Origin: an uncultured Selenomonas sp.
GTDB taxonomy: Bacteria; Bacillota; Negativicutes; Selenomonadales; Selenomonadaceae
Assembly (NCBI GenBank): GCA_905372355.1
Contig: CAJPOT010000006.1
Location: 1-64,000, forward strand
Length of the DNA stretch: 64,000 nucleotides
Direction of reading: 5' to 3'
Position numbers and translations under genes: made by a program. The notes under the pieces were generated by a model. The model had not been told where the DNA came from and searched no databases. It worked only from the letters and a program-made list of their open reading frames with translations. Of this stretch, positions 55,042 through 62,437 are shown one piece after another; within the stretch, counting starts at the first letter, position 1, and every line of letters starts with the position of its first letter.

Positions 55042-55152
55042 TTATTCTTGAAGAGCCAAGGCCAGATTCATTGCGCCTTTGAAGATAATAGGCGCTTTGG
55101 CGATTGCAAGTTCTGCCATAACCTTCATCATAAGAGCTTCATTTTCATTCAT
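55042..55152 (-). pseudogene. AbiEii-like toxin remnant (N-terminal 36 residues)
   Basis: The reading frame starts MNENEALMMKVMAELAIAKA and continues PIIFKGAMNLALALQE before a stop. The FKGAMxLALAL segment resembles the start of AbiEii-type nucleotidyltransferases (compare LKGGTSLLLAY at 727-759), and everything after it, including the DxD motif, is missing. It starts three bases after the AbiEi-like gene ends, as a toxin gene would. Confidence 0.55.
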
Positions 55153-55155
55153 GCT

Positions 55156-55575
55156 TCATGCTTCATCATAGTATTCCATTGCCCAAATCTTGTACTTCTC
55201 AAAACGCGGGAGAAGCTCTTCCTCAATCTGTAAGGAATCAAAAGATTCTCCATTGGAAAAGTATACGTCGGCCAAGCTTTCCTGTATGACCTGATTATCG
55301 CCGTCAGCACGCAGGAGATCGTTGATGGTTTGATTGACGGTCGTACAGAGAAGTCCGTTGCGCATTTCATGTTCCACTGTATCAAAAGAAGGTACGAGAT
55401 GCTCTCTTGTTCCATCTATGTGCAAGGGCGACAGTACATAGATATGGGCAGCTTCATGAAAGCTGCTCCCATTGGAAAGCCCCAGATAATCCGCAGCCGT
55501 ATCGTAGGCGAGGATGCAGGGCGCATCCTTTAAGAGATCGCGCAGATAGTCGTTATAGGTGTATATGCTGCTCAT
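55156..55575 (-). CDS. AbiEi-like antitoxin-type protein, copy 1
   Basis: The 139-residue protein has YDTAADYLGLSNGS, IYVLSPLHIDG and LCTTVNQTINDLL, the outline of the AbiEi C-terminal region (gene-silencing antitoxin of type IV systems), but no N-terminal winged helix. It closely matches the protein at 59410-59856, with the first ~45 codons and the upstream DNA almost identical, so a segmental duplication is certain. The ATG at 55575 is chosen for AAAGGA eight bases upstream. It lies between a HipA-like fragment and an AbiEii-like fragment. Confidence 0.7.
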   Translation of the reverse strand: MSSIYTYNDYLRDLLKDAPCILAYDTAADYLGLSNGSSFHEAAHIYVLSPLHIDGTREHLVPSFDTVEHEMRNGLLCTTVNQTINDLLRADGDNQVIQESLADVYFSNGESFDSLQIEEELLPRFEKYKIWAMEYYDEA

Positions 55576-55607
55576 CGGACTGTTCCTTTCCGATCCCGCC
55601 ATTTGTG

Positions 55608-55985
55608 TCAACGGCTGAAGCCGCGGCTTTCCCCATCCTCGCGAGCCTGACGCTCCTGCGCTTTCTTCAATGCCGGAAGCAGTATCTGATTCAGGCGCAT
55701 GGCGAGGGATTTCTTCATATAGGTTTTGGAAATGTCGGTCATTCCCTCCGTCGCATCAATCAGCGCGTCAATGCGCGGTGCCGCGAACTTGATTCTTGGA
55801 ACGATCTCCAAAATTGATCGATGCAGGTCATCAGGAGGCGTTTTCAAGATTTCATGGTAGAAGATTCGCTTTCCTTGATGACGATAGACAGAACACAAGT
55901 TATACTCTTCTATCTTCATCAAATTTTCATCTTTAAGTAGTAAATCCTTTCGCTCGTCCGATGATAACGGAGATAACGATGATAT
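55608..55985 (-). pseudogene. Truncated HipA-like kinase (C-terminal fragment)
   Basis: About 125 codons align with the C-terminal part of the complete kinase at 59889-60812, from the SSL(A/S)PL segment after the Mg-binding Asp to the end DGESRGFSR. The ATP-binding lysine and the GNxDRHxxN catalytic motif are absent. Similarity stops abruptly near 55985. An in-frame start exists at MMKIEEYNL, but the product would have no kinase site. Confidence 0.85.
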
Positions 55986-56022
55986 ATTTATGCAGTAAAT
56001 GATACAATTTAATTATTCCAGA

Positions 56023-56093
56023 CGAGCCGCATAGGGGAGGCTCGTTTTTGGCATAGGAGGCTCGTTCTTCAAGCAGGGAGGCTCGGTTTTGCA
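56023..56093. repeat. Hairpin plus short GAGGCTCG repeats
   Basis: ACGAGCC-GCATAGGG-GAGGCTCGTTTTT is a terminator-like hairpin; GGAGGCTCGTT recurs twice more within 50 bases (near 56067 and 56083). Confidence 0.5.
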
Positions 56094-56143
56094 GTGAAGC
56101 TTTGATATTGCTGGATTGGAGACAGTAATCACACGTTGCAACG

Positions 56144-56470
56144 TTAAGGAATATTTTTCTCCCCCCACGCTTTAAGTTCCAACAGAATAGGAATGACCGA
56201 GCGGCAGCGATCCGTTAGCTCGTACTCCACTCGCACGGGCATTTCCATATACTGTTTCCGTAGCACCATACCATCGTTCTCCAGTTCGTGAAGGGAGTTT
56301 GCCAGCATGGTGTTGGTTATGCCATCAACCTTTCGCTTCAGCTCGTTGTACCGCATAACGCCAACCTCGTCTATGGAGCAAATGATAAGGATTTTCCATT
56401 TGCCGCCGAGAATGCCCAATGTCTTCCGTAGTCCGCAAGTTGCTGAGGCTATCCCATTTTCTTTTTCCAC
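56144..56470 (-). CDS. HxlR-family transcriptional regulator
   Basis: A 108-residue winged-helix DNA-binding protein. The family hallmark LGILGGKWKILIICSI is followed by MRYNELKRKVDGITNTML (recognition region) and RVEYELTDRCRSVIPIL (wing and C-terminal helix). HxlR proteins sense aldehydes or redox compounds. A start at GTG 56470 is preferred because GGAGG lies eight bases upstream; a TTG five codons earlier is the alternative. It is divergent from a TSCPD-OsmC-flavodoxin gene set, its likely target. Confidence 0.88.
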   Translation of the reverse strand: MEKENGIASATCGLRKTLGILGGKWKILIICSIDEVGVMRYNELKRKVDGITNTMLANSLHELENDGMVLRKQYMEMPVRVEYELTDRCRSVIPILLELKAWGEKNIP

Positions 56471-56530
56471 GAAATCGTCCTCCAATCTTTTGCTCAGGTT
56501 TTTCGTATCTGGTAAATAAAATCTGCGTAC

Positions 56531-56569
56531 TTGATAAGTTTTTTATATCATGTATAATACACTTATCGA
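56531..56569 (+). promoter_or_regulatory. Promoter with flanking inverted repeat (HxlR operator candidate)
   Basis: TTGATA (56531-56536), 16 bases, TATAAT (56553-56558). The inverted repeat TTGATAAGT (56531-56539) / ACTTATCGA (56561-56569), 8 of 9 paired, brackets the -10 and covers the -35, as expected for a repressor site. Confidence 0.65.
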
Positions 56570-56612
56570 CAGAAAGTTGCAAGCAGATATGGACAGAGAG
56601 TGAGGATGCGAA

Positions 56613-56879
56613 ATGAAAAACTATTCCTTTCAGCCCCAAGGCGTATGCACTCGCCAGATAACCTTTGGCATCGATGATGAGGGTAAGCTCCGCAATGTGC
56701 GTTTTGCAGGTGGGTGCCCCGGCAATCTTTTGGCTATCGGCAAACTGGTGGAGGGAGCCGATCCTAAAAATGTGGCAAGCATTCTGAAAGGCAATGATTG
56801 CGGAGGGCGCGGCACGTCTTGCGCCGACCAGCTTTCCATTGCACTGACAACAGCCATTGAAAAGGCAAATGTAGCATAA
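56613..56879 (+). CDS. TSCPD-domain protein (TIGR03905-like)
   Basis: The 88-residue protein has FAGGCPGNLLAIGKLVEG and GNDCGGRGTSCADQLS, the cysteine-containing TSCPD pattern also found at the end of B12-dependent ribonucleotide reductases. The stand-alone form is of unknown function. It is the first gene of the HxlR-divergent set. Confidence 0.85.
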   Translation: MKNYSFQPQGVCTRQITFGIDDEGKLRNVRFAGGCPGNLLAIGKLVEGADPKNVASILKGNDCGGRGTSCADQLSIALTTAIEKANVA

Positions 56880-56893
56880 GGGAGAACGATAAT

Positions 56894-57397
56894 ATGGTGA
56901 ATAATTTTGATAACGAGAAATTCCAAGCCACTGCAAAGGCAATTGCAGCCGACCCTCAAACCGGAGTTTTGCCCTTTCACGCAAAACTCGCGTGAAAGGA
57001 CGGTCTCATGGGCAACGTGAACATCCGTGACTTTGCGCCCTTGACGTTGGATGAGCCGCAGGAACTTGGTGGGATGAACAAAGGGCCCAACCCCGTGGAA
57101 TATCTTATGACTGGCATTGCCGGATGTTTTTCCATCGGCATCGTCATCGGGGCAAGCCTTGAAGGAGTAACAATTCAGGATTTGAAAACAGAGGTAGACG
57201 CCAATCTGGACATGGGAGTGTTCTTTGGTGCCGTACATGGTGGCAGGCATGGCATTGGTGACGTTGCCATAAAATTATATATCAAATCGGATGCATCTAA
57301 GGAACAGTTGGATGCGATAGTGCATCATTCCTTGGAGTATTCTCCGGTGCTGAACAGCCTGAATATCACCGTGAAAGCAATTGTTGTACAAGAGTAA
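56894..57397 (+). pseudogene. OsmC-family protein interrupted by in-frame TGA
   Basis: The frame opens at ATG 56894 (MVNNFDNEKFQATAKAIAAD...), meets TGA at 56993-56995 (codon 34), then continues in the same frame to 57397 as KDGLMGNVNIRDFAPL...GIAGCFSIGIVIG with the OsmC cysteine. Related proteins usually have Trp at this kind of position (a TGG to TGA change). OsmC/Ohr-like enzymes reduce organic peroxides. An internal ATG at 57008 has AAAGGA seven bases upstream, so a shortened 129-residue product may still be made. Confidence 0.75.
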
Positions 57398-57411
57398 AAG
57401 GAGAATTTACG

Positions 57412-57906
57412 TTGCAAAAGATAGCGATTATCTATGACAGTAAGACGGGAACAACTGCAAAAGCTGCGGAATATGTTTCCAAGGGTATCAAAGAAATCTG
57501 CGAGGTAAGGACTTTTTCGTTGGCAGATGTGGACACGGATTATGTAAAAACTTGCGATGGAGTTATCTTGGGATCTCCGACATATTTTGCCTCGCTCACT
57601 GCCAACATGAAAACATGGATGGAGACGGAGGCTCCCAAGTTGGGTTTAGCCGGGAAACTGGGCGGAGCCTATGCAACGGAGCAGTATATTCACGGCGGCG
57701 CAGAAAACGCAATACAAATCATGTTGACTCATGAAATGGTCCTGGGCATGATGGTATACTCGGGAGGAGGTTCTCACGGAACGCCGGTGATACATATCGG
57801 ACCGGTTGGAATGAGCCAGAATATAGAAGATTTCCGGGACTTGTTTGTGGCCTATGGCAAGCGATTTGCCATGCAGGTAATGTCGATTGCGGGGAAAGAC
57901 AATTAA
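57412..57906 (+). CDS. Flavodoxin-family NAD(P)H:quinone oxidoreductase
   Basis: The 164-residue protein has the flavin phosphate loop IAIIYDSKTGTTAKAAEYV at the N-terminus and GVILGSPTYFASLTANMKTWME, typical of WrbA/flavodoxin-like reductases that bind FMN. The start is TTG with GGAGAA six bases upstream. It follows the OsmC gene by 14 bases, and the HxlR link suggests quinone or electrophile detoxification. Confidence 0.85.
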   Translation: MQKIAIIYDSKTGTTAKAAEYVSKGIKEICEVRTFSLADVDTDYVKTCDGVILGSPTYFASLTANMKTWMETEAPKLGLAGKLGGAYATEQYIHGGAENAIQIMLTHEMVLGMMVYSGGGSHGTPVIHIGPVGMSQNIEDFRDLFVAYGKRFAMQVMSIAGKDN

Positions 57907-57934
57907 CAGAGAACGCACTATATCATCAACAATG

Positions 57935-57939
57935 AAGTG
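57935..57939. repeat. IS target-site duplication AAGTG, left
   Basis: Matches AAGTG at 59446-59450 directly flanking the right end of the IS. Confidence 0.75.
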
Positions 57940-58055
57940 GTAAACTAAAACTGGACACAGAGGGGGTACAAATCAGACGCCGTTTGTAGTATTCTGTACA
58001 CAGGATAACAAGCGGTGGACAATTTAGCTCTCTGATGCGCACAGGAGGTTGCCAC

Positions 58056-58424
58056 ATGAAGTACACGAAAGAGCAAAGATTGGACATAGGCCGTCGGATT
58101 TACGACGGCGAACTCACAAGGTATGAAGCAGCAGAAGAATATGAGATCAGCGACGAAACGGCGCGGAATTACATGCGGCAGTACCGAAATGCCAACCGAC
58201 TCCCTCCGAAACGAGGAACAAAGAGTAACTGCGGTCTTGCCAATATGAAATTCAAGCCGACGCCCGCAGGACTGGAAGACCTCCAATCCATGACGAAAGA
58301 AGAGCTGATCGACGCCCTTGTGATGGCTAGGATTACGGAAGCGCGCTTAAAAAAAGGCTATCTGGTGGAAGGAGTTGGTGCGGAAAAGAAGTTCATTCCT
58401 ATCGGCAAGAAGAATACCAAGTAA
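58056..58424 (+). CDS. IS3-family transposase OrfA
   Basis: The 122-residue protein has an N-terminal helix-turn-helix (RLDIGRRIYDGELTRYEAAEEYEISDETARNYMRQY) and a C-terminal coiled-coil region (KEELIDALVMARITEARLKKG). A run of seven A bases at about 58348-58354 (codons for LKK) is a candidate -1 slippage site: shifting there leads into the orfB frame. AGGAGG precedes the ATG. Confidence 0.9.
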   Translation: MKYTKEQRLDIGRRIYDGELTRYEAAEEYEISDETARNYMRQYRNANRLPPKRGTKSNCGLANMKFKPTPAGLEDLQSMTKEELIDALVMARITEARLKKGYLVEGVGAEKKFIPIGKKNTK

Positions 58425-58426
58425 TC

Positions 58427-59296
58427 GTGGAGCTTTCTGGGGATTTCCCCATCCAGCTGCTTTGCAAAAAGATGGGCATTCCACGCAGCAGTTTCTACAA
58501 TTGGAAGAAGAGCGTTGAAAATCCATCGGAACAGAAGAAACAGCTTGCTAAGAGCATCGAGTTGTTTCAGCAATACCATAGCCGCTTTCCTTCTCACGGG
58601 TATCGTTGGTTGAATGCCAAGATCAGGTTGGACAAGGGAATCGTCCTTTCCGATCCCTATGCACATAAATGCTGCAAGATTGCTGGAATCAAGAGCGTTT
58701 CCAAGCATTACAAGTACAAGAAGCCCGGGGATTCGTTCAAGACGTACCCGAATCTGTTGCTCGCAGGAATCAATATTGCCGGTCCGATGGAATGCGTGGT
58801 GAGTGACATGACTGCCTTTTATGTGAGGGGCATCTATTATGAGCTCACGTTGTATATGGATTTATGGAATGATGAGCTGATTGCACATGCGCTTTCGTCC
58901 AAGCGCGGCGATCGTATGACCTATCTCAATGGTTTGCGGGATGTCATCGAGTTCAAGAAGCAATATCCGAAACAGGAGCTTGTCCTTCATAGTGACCGAG
59001 GCTCTGTATACGCTTCCAAAAGCTACAACGAACTCCTGCCCATGTATAACATCACTAGATCCATGTCTAGAGCCGGCACGCCAACGGACAATGCCGCCAT
59101 GGAAGCCATCAACGGATGGGTAAAGGCCGAGTTGTTTACAGATTTGCACATCACATCTGCAGACGATGTCCCTGGGCAGGTCGCCGAATATATTCGATTC
59201 TTCAACGAAGAGCGTCCCGCATACGCCCTTGGATACCCTACTCCAAAGCAGTATCGGGAACGGTTCGCGCCCAAGCGCGGAAGAGCCGACACTTGA
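58427..59296 (+). CDS. IS3-family transposase OrfB (DDE integrase)
   Basis: The 289-residue protein has a helical N-terminal region (LLCKKMGIPRSSFYNW) then an rve integrase core: CVVSDMTAF (first Asp), LHSDRGSVYAS (second Asp, HSD signature) and NAAMEAINGWVKAE (Glu), the DDE triad. It lies in the -1 frame relative to orfA; open frame continues upstream of the GTG at 58427 to the A7 run, so the active transposase is probably the OrfAB frameshift product. Confidence 0.92.
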   Translation: MELSGDFPIQLLCKKMGIPRSSFYNWKKSVENPSEQKKQLAKSIELFQQYHSRFPSHGYRWLNAKIRLDKGIVLSDPYAHKCCKIAGIKSVSKHYKYKKPGDSFKTYPNLLLAGINIAGPMECVVSDMTAFYVRGIYYELTLYMDLWNDELIAHALSSKRGDRMTYLNGLRDVIEFKKQYPKQELVLHSDRGSVYASKSYNELLPMYNITRSMSRAGTPTDNAAMEAINGWVKAELFTDLHITSADDVPGQVAEYIRFFNEERPAYALGYPTPKQYRERFAPKRGRADT

Positions 59297-59409
59297 TAAG
59301 CGGTCATTGTGAATAGATTTCGTAGACATCCAAACCAGCATAAAAATCTCGGTCTTCAACGGTTGTCTAACGCTTCGATAAGGTTTGTCTGACGTTCAGA
59401 TTTTCATGA

Positions 59410-59856
59410 CTATTTTTGGAATTTTTGTGTCCCGTTTTTGTTGACAAGTGCATATTCAATTGCCCAATCCTTATAATGCTCAAAGGCAAGCAAAAGATCG
59501 TCATCAATGCGAAGAGAGTCAAAGGATTCTCCATTCGTATAATAAACCGTGGCCAAACTTTCCTGTATGACCTGATTATCGCCGTCAGCACGCAGGAGAT
59601 CGTTGATGGTCTGATTGACCGTCGTGCAAAGAAGCCCGAGGCGATTCTCATGTTTCACAGCTTCAAAGGAAGGAATCAGATATTCCGTCGTTCCTTCGAT
59701 GTGCAGAGGCTTGCAGACATAAATATTCGCCGTAAGCGGATTCATACTGCCGCTCCATAGCCCCAGATAATCCGCAGCCGTATCGTAGGCGAGGATGCAG
59801 AGCGCATCCTTCAAGAGATCGCGCAGATAATCGTTGTAGGTGTATATGCTGCTCAT
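59410..59856 (-). CDS. AbiEi-like antitoxin-type protein, copy 2 (C-terminus supplied by IS)
   Basis: The 148-residue protein is paralogous to the one at 55156-55575 (DTAADYLGLWSGS, LCTTVNQTINDLLRADGDNQ). The last ~13 codons (LVNKNGTQKFQK) are read from the IS right end; joining the two IS flanks in silico gives an ancestral end ...EYALHC. The ATG at 59856 is preferred (AAAGGA eight bases upstream); a TTG at 59892 would overlap the kinase stop as TTGA. It follows the HipA-like kinase gene, so it is probably the last gene of that operon. Confidence 0.7.
   Translation of the reverse strand: MSSIYTYNDYLRDLLKDALCILAYDTAADYLGLWSGSMNPLTANIYVCKPLHIEGTTEYLIPSFEAVKHENRLGLLCTTVNQTINDLLRADGDNQVIQESLATVYYTNGESFDSLRIDDDLLLAFEHYKDWAIEYALVNKNGTQKFQK
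59446..59450. repeat. IS target-site duplication AAGTG, right
   Basis: Second copy of the 5-bp duplication, inside the AbiEi-like reading frame. Confidence 0.75.
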
Positions 59857-59888
59857 CGGACTGTTCCTTTCCGATCCCGCCATTTGTG

Positions 59889-60812
59889 TCAACGGCTGAA
59901 GCCGCGGCTTTCCCCATCCTCGCGAGCCTGACGCTCCTGCGCTTTCTTTAATGATGGAAGCAGCATCTGATTCAGGCGCATGGCGAGGGATTTCTTCATA
60001 TAGGTTTTGGAAATATCGGTCATTCCTTCTGTCGCGTCAATCAGCGCATCGATGCGCGGTGCAGCGAGCTTGATTCTTGGAACGATCTCCAAAATTGATC
60101 GATGCAGGTCATCAGGAGGCGTTTTCAAGATTTCATGGTAGAATACTCTCTTCCCATTCTGGCGATAAATTGAGCAAAGGTTATACTCGTTAGATTTGAG
60201 CAAGCTATCATTCGTAAGCAAATGAGCTTTTTCCTCGTCTGATGTCAACGGCGCTAAAGAGGATCCGCAGTCATATACCGGTGCAGGCTTTATTCTGCCC
60301 GTTGAATCTTCCAGTAATCCCCAGTTATCCAAATGGCGATCAACATTCCCGATTAAGGCATCAACAACAAACATGTCCCAAAAACGTTTTTTTATGGCGA
60401 GCTTGTTCACGGGAAAATCGAAACGCTCAATGATTTCGTAAACATCCTCAAATGTTGTAGTATATGTCTTGTCACTTCCCGTATCGTGATGCCCAATCTT
60501 ACTGAACTCCAAAAGGCGACTGCCGTCCTGACAAAAATCTTCACAAGCAACGACGATTTTTTCTTTGTTGGTGATGGGTTCGCAATATTTTGCTAAGAAT
60601 GTATTTTGTGCGGGAATCTGCAAAATTTGAAAGATTTGGCAACCGATATGTTCGGAAAACTGATTGCCAGTGTAGCTGACAAATACCTTCTTGGAACGAG
60701 GCAATTCGGGAAATTTTACCATATAGATTTTCCCATCAAAAAGAAGTGTCCTCTTTTTCTCTGAACCACCATAACGATTCGGACGCCATGTGGCATGAGT
60801 AAGATCAAACAT
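59889..60812 (-). CDS. HipA-like serine/threonine kinase (CtkA type)
   Basis: The 307-residue protein has a complete HipA-type kinase core: ATP-binding Lys33 in YMVKFPE, the catalytic loop GNVDRHLDNWG (residues 155-165) and the Mg-binding Asp181 in YDCGSSL. It lacks the separate N-subdomain of full HipA, resembling short HipT/CtkA forms. Such kinases phosphorylate tRNA synthetases or other proteins and act as toxins. It overlaps the upstream 74-codon gene by eight bases and is followed by an AbiEi-like gene, not by a recognisable HipB repressor. A truncated copy is at 55608-55985. Confidence 0.85.
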   Translation of the reverse strand: MFDLTHATWRPNRYGGSEKKRTLLFDGKIYMVKFPELPRSKKVFVSYTGNQFSEHIGCQIFQILQIPAQNTFLAKYCEPITNKEKIVVACEDFCQDGSRLLEFSKIGHHDTGSDKTYTTTFEDVYEIIERFDFPVNKLAIKKRFWDMFVVDALIGNVDRHLDNWGLLEDSTGRIKPAPVYDCGSSLAPLTSDEEKAHLLTNDSLLKSNEYNLCSIYRQNGKRVFYHEILKTPPDDLHRSILEIVPRIKLAAPRIDALIDATEGMTDISKTYMKKSLAMRLNQMLLPSLKKAQERQAREDGESRGFSR

Positions 60813-61029
60813 CTGGTGTCAACTCCTCATAATAGTCGAGGATTTCTTCCCGTTCTTGCGAGGACAGAAAATGCTCCTTTACTGCTTGCTTTGTGTCAGC
60901 GTACATACGCCGCCAAGTACTTCGCATGAGAAAAGCATCTCCCGCCTGCATCGCTTCGGCGAAAAGCGTCATGCTTTCTTCCAGATAGTCGACGTAATCC
61001 TTCGGATTGTATTTGATTCGCTGCTCCAT
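60805..61029 (-). CDS. Small acidic protein upstream of the HipA-like kinase
   Basis: The 74-residue, probably all-helical protein starts MEQRIKYNPKDYVDYLEESM. No helix-turn-helix is obvious. GGAGC lies ahead of the ATG at 61029, and its end overlaps the kinase gene by eight bases, so the two are coupled. It may be the cognate antitoxin or an accessory factor; this is inferred only from position. Confidence 0.65.
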   Translation of the reverse strand: MEQRIKYNPKDYVDYLEESMTLFAEAMQAGDAFLMRSTWRRMYADTKQAVKEHFLSSQEREEILDYYEELTPDV

Positions 61030-61144
61030 TTTGCCGCTCCTTTCTTCGCGTAGTTCTCTTTTTCTTATTATACCACAGACAACGAGCAACAAAACAGCAG
61101 CATCATTTGAACGGCACGAATCGGGAAGTTGTAAAATAAATTGA

Positions 61145-61225
61145 CGCAAAGTTTCCCCTTGAAAAAAATCTTCATATCGTTGATAATGAGGAAGACACTT
61201 TTTAGGAAGCGCTGAATCTGTCCGC
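61145..61225 (+). repeat. 81-bp direct repeat, left copy
   Basis: Identical to 62329-62409. It includes CGCAAAGTTTCCCCTTG and ends AGGAAGCGCTGAATCTGTCC. It lies just before the nuclease gene. Confidence 0.95.
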
Positions 61226-61252
61226 AAAGTTTACGCGAAGGATGATTCCCTT

Positions 61253-62263
61253 ATGAAAAAAGAATTTTATGAAGGAATTAAATCTATATTGGCATCCGCC
61301 AGAAATAAAGTATATCAAACAGCTAATTTTGCAATGGTGGAAGCATATTGGCAGATTGGAAAATCCATTATTGATGAACAAGACGGTGAAAAAAAGGCGG
61401 AATATGGCGTAGGTCTGCTGAAAGAACTTTCCAAACGTATGACGGCAGATTTTGGGAAAGGCTTCACTGTGGCGAATCTGAAGAATATGCGTCAATTTTA
61501 TTTGACATTTCCAAATGGCTACGCATTGCGTAGCGAATTAAGTTGGACGCATTATCGCTTGCTTATGAGAGTAGAAAATGTAGCAGCACGTCAATTCTAC
61601 TTAGAAGAGACTGTGAAAGCACAGTGGAGTACGAGACAACTGGAAAGGCAGATTCATACATTTTTTTATGAGCGTTTGCTTTCCAGCAAAAATAGAAATG
61701 CCGTTTCAAAAGAAATCCTTGATACAGCACCAGAAAAAATGCCTGAGGATGTTATTCGTGATCCTTATGTACTGGAATTTCTAGGTCTTTCGCCGAATGA
61801 TGATTTTTATGAAAACGACTTGGAACAAGCACTTATCACCCATCTGCAGAAATTCTTGCTGGAACTTGGAAGAGGTTTTTCTTTTGTAGCAAGACAAAAA
61901 CGTTTCTCTTTTGATGGACGTCATTTTAGAATTGATTTAGTGTTTTATAATTATATCCTGAAGTGCTTTGTATTGATTGATTTGAAGGTTGGTGATTTAA
62001 CTCATCAAGATTTAGGTCAAATGCAGATGTATGTGCACTACTATGAGCGTGAATTGATGAACGAAGGGGATAATCCTCCAATCGGCATTGTTCTTTGTGC
62101 AGATAAAAGTGATGCAGTTGTGCGATATACTCTTCCGGAGAATGAAGCACAAATTTTTGCGGCCAGATATAAATTATATCTTCCCAGCGAAGAGGAATTG
62201 CTTAAAGAGATTCGTCAAGAATATCGAGCATTGGAGTCTGCAAAAACAGATCTTTGTGATTAA
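61253..62263 (+). CDS. YhcG/DUF1016-family PD-(D/E)XK nuclease
   Basis: The 336-residue protein has a DUF1016 N-terminal helical domain (NFAMVEAYWQIGKSII, NLKNMRQFYLTFP, LSWTHYRLLMRV) and a C-terminal nuclease domain with FRIDLVFYN and FVLIDLKVGDL (the D...xDLK core) plus GIVLCADKSDAVVRY. Family members occur in mobile and defence regions and are annotated as PDDEXK nucleases; in vivo role unclear. Base composition is much more AT-rich than neighbouring housekeeping genes, and the gene is bracketed by perfect 81-bp direct repeats, both signs of recent acquisition. Confidence 0.9.
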   Translation: MKKEFYEGIKSILASARNKVYQTANFAMVEAYWQIGKSIIDEQDGEKKAEYGVGLLKELSKRMTADFGKGFTVANLKNMRQFYLTFPNGYALRSELSWTHYRLLMRVENVAARQFYLEETVKAQWSTRQLERQIHTFFYERLLSSKNRNAVSKEILDTAPEKMPEDVIRDPYVLEFLGLSPNDDFYENDLEQALITHLQKFLLELGRGFSFVARQKRFSFDGRHFRIDLVFYNYILKCFVLIDLKVGDLTHQDLGQMQMYVHYYERELMNEGDNPPIGIVLCADKSDAVVRYTLPENEAQIFAARYKLYLPSEEELLKEIRQEYRALESAKTDLCD

Positions 62264-62285
62264 AAAACGACGCCTCTTTGGCCGT

Positions 62286-62328
62286 AGGTGACTTTCGTCA
62301 GCAGGCTGATGGGCTAGGCTTCTGTAAC
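62286..62328 (-). repeat. Partial REP-like repeat, copy G
   Basis: GGCTGATGGGCTAGGCTTCTGTAA matches the AAGCC-TAGCC end of repeats C-E in reverse orientation; TGACTTTCGTCAGC also matches the hairpin interior near 54912. Confidence 0.6.
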
Positions 62329-62409
62329 CGCAAAGTTTCCCCTTGAAAAAAATCTTCATATCGTTGATAATGAGGAAGACACTTTTTAGGAAGCGCTGAA
62401 TCTGTCCGC
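62329..62409 (+). repeat. 81-bp direct repeat, right copy
   Basis: Identical to 61145-61225; lies directly upstream of the ClpX-like gene and may contain its promoter. Confidence 0.95.
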
Positions 62410-62437
62410 GCTTCTTTTATGTGAAGGGAGAATCATG

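Larger units (their letters stand above)
57940..59445 (+). mobile_element. IS3-family insertion sequence (IS150-like), 1506 bp
   Basis: The terminal inverted repeats GTAAACTAAAACTGGACACA (57940-57959) and the complement of 59426-59445 match at 17 of 20 positions. A 5-bp duplication AAGTG flanks both ends. It holds orfA and an overlapping-phase orfB with a DDE integrase domain. Both frames are intact, so the element may be active. It inserted at the very end of the AbiEi-like gene, which is transcribed toward it. Confidence 0.92.

Noticed and set aside
56993..56995. Selenocysteine codon in the OsmC gene
   Set aside because: The OsmC catalytic cysteines lie elsewhere and the neighbouring residues fit a Trp position; kept only as a remote alternative.
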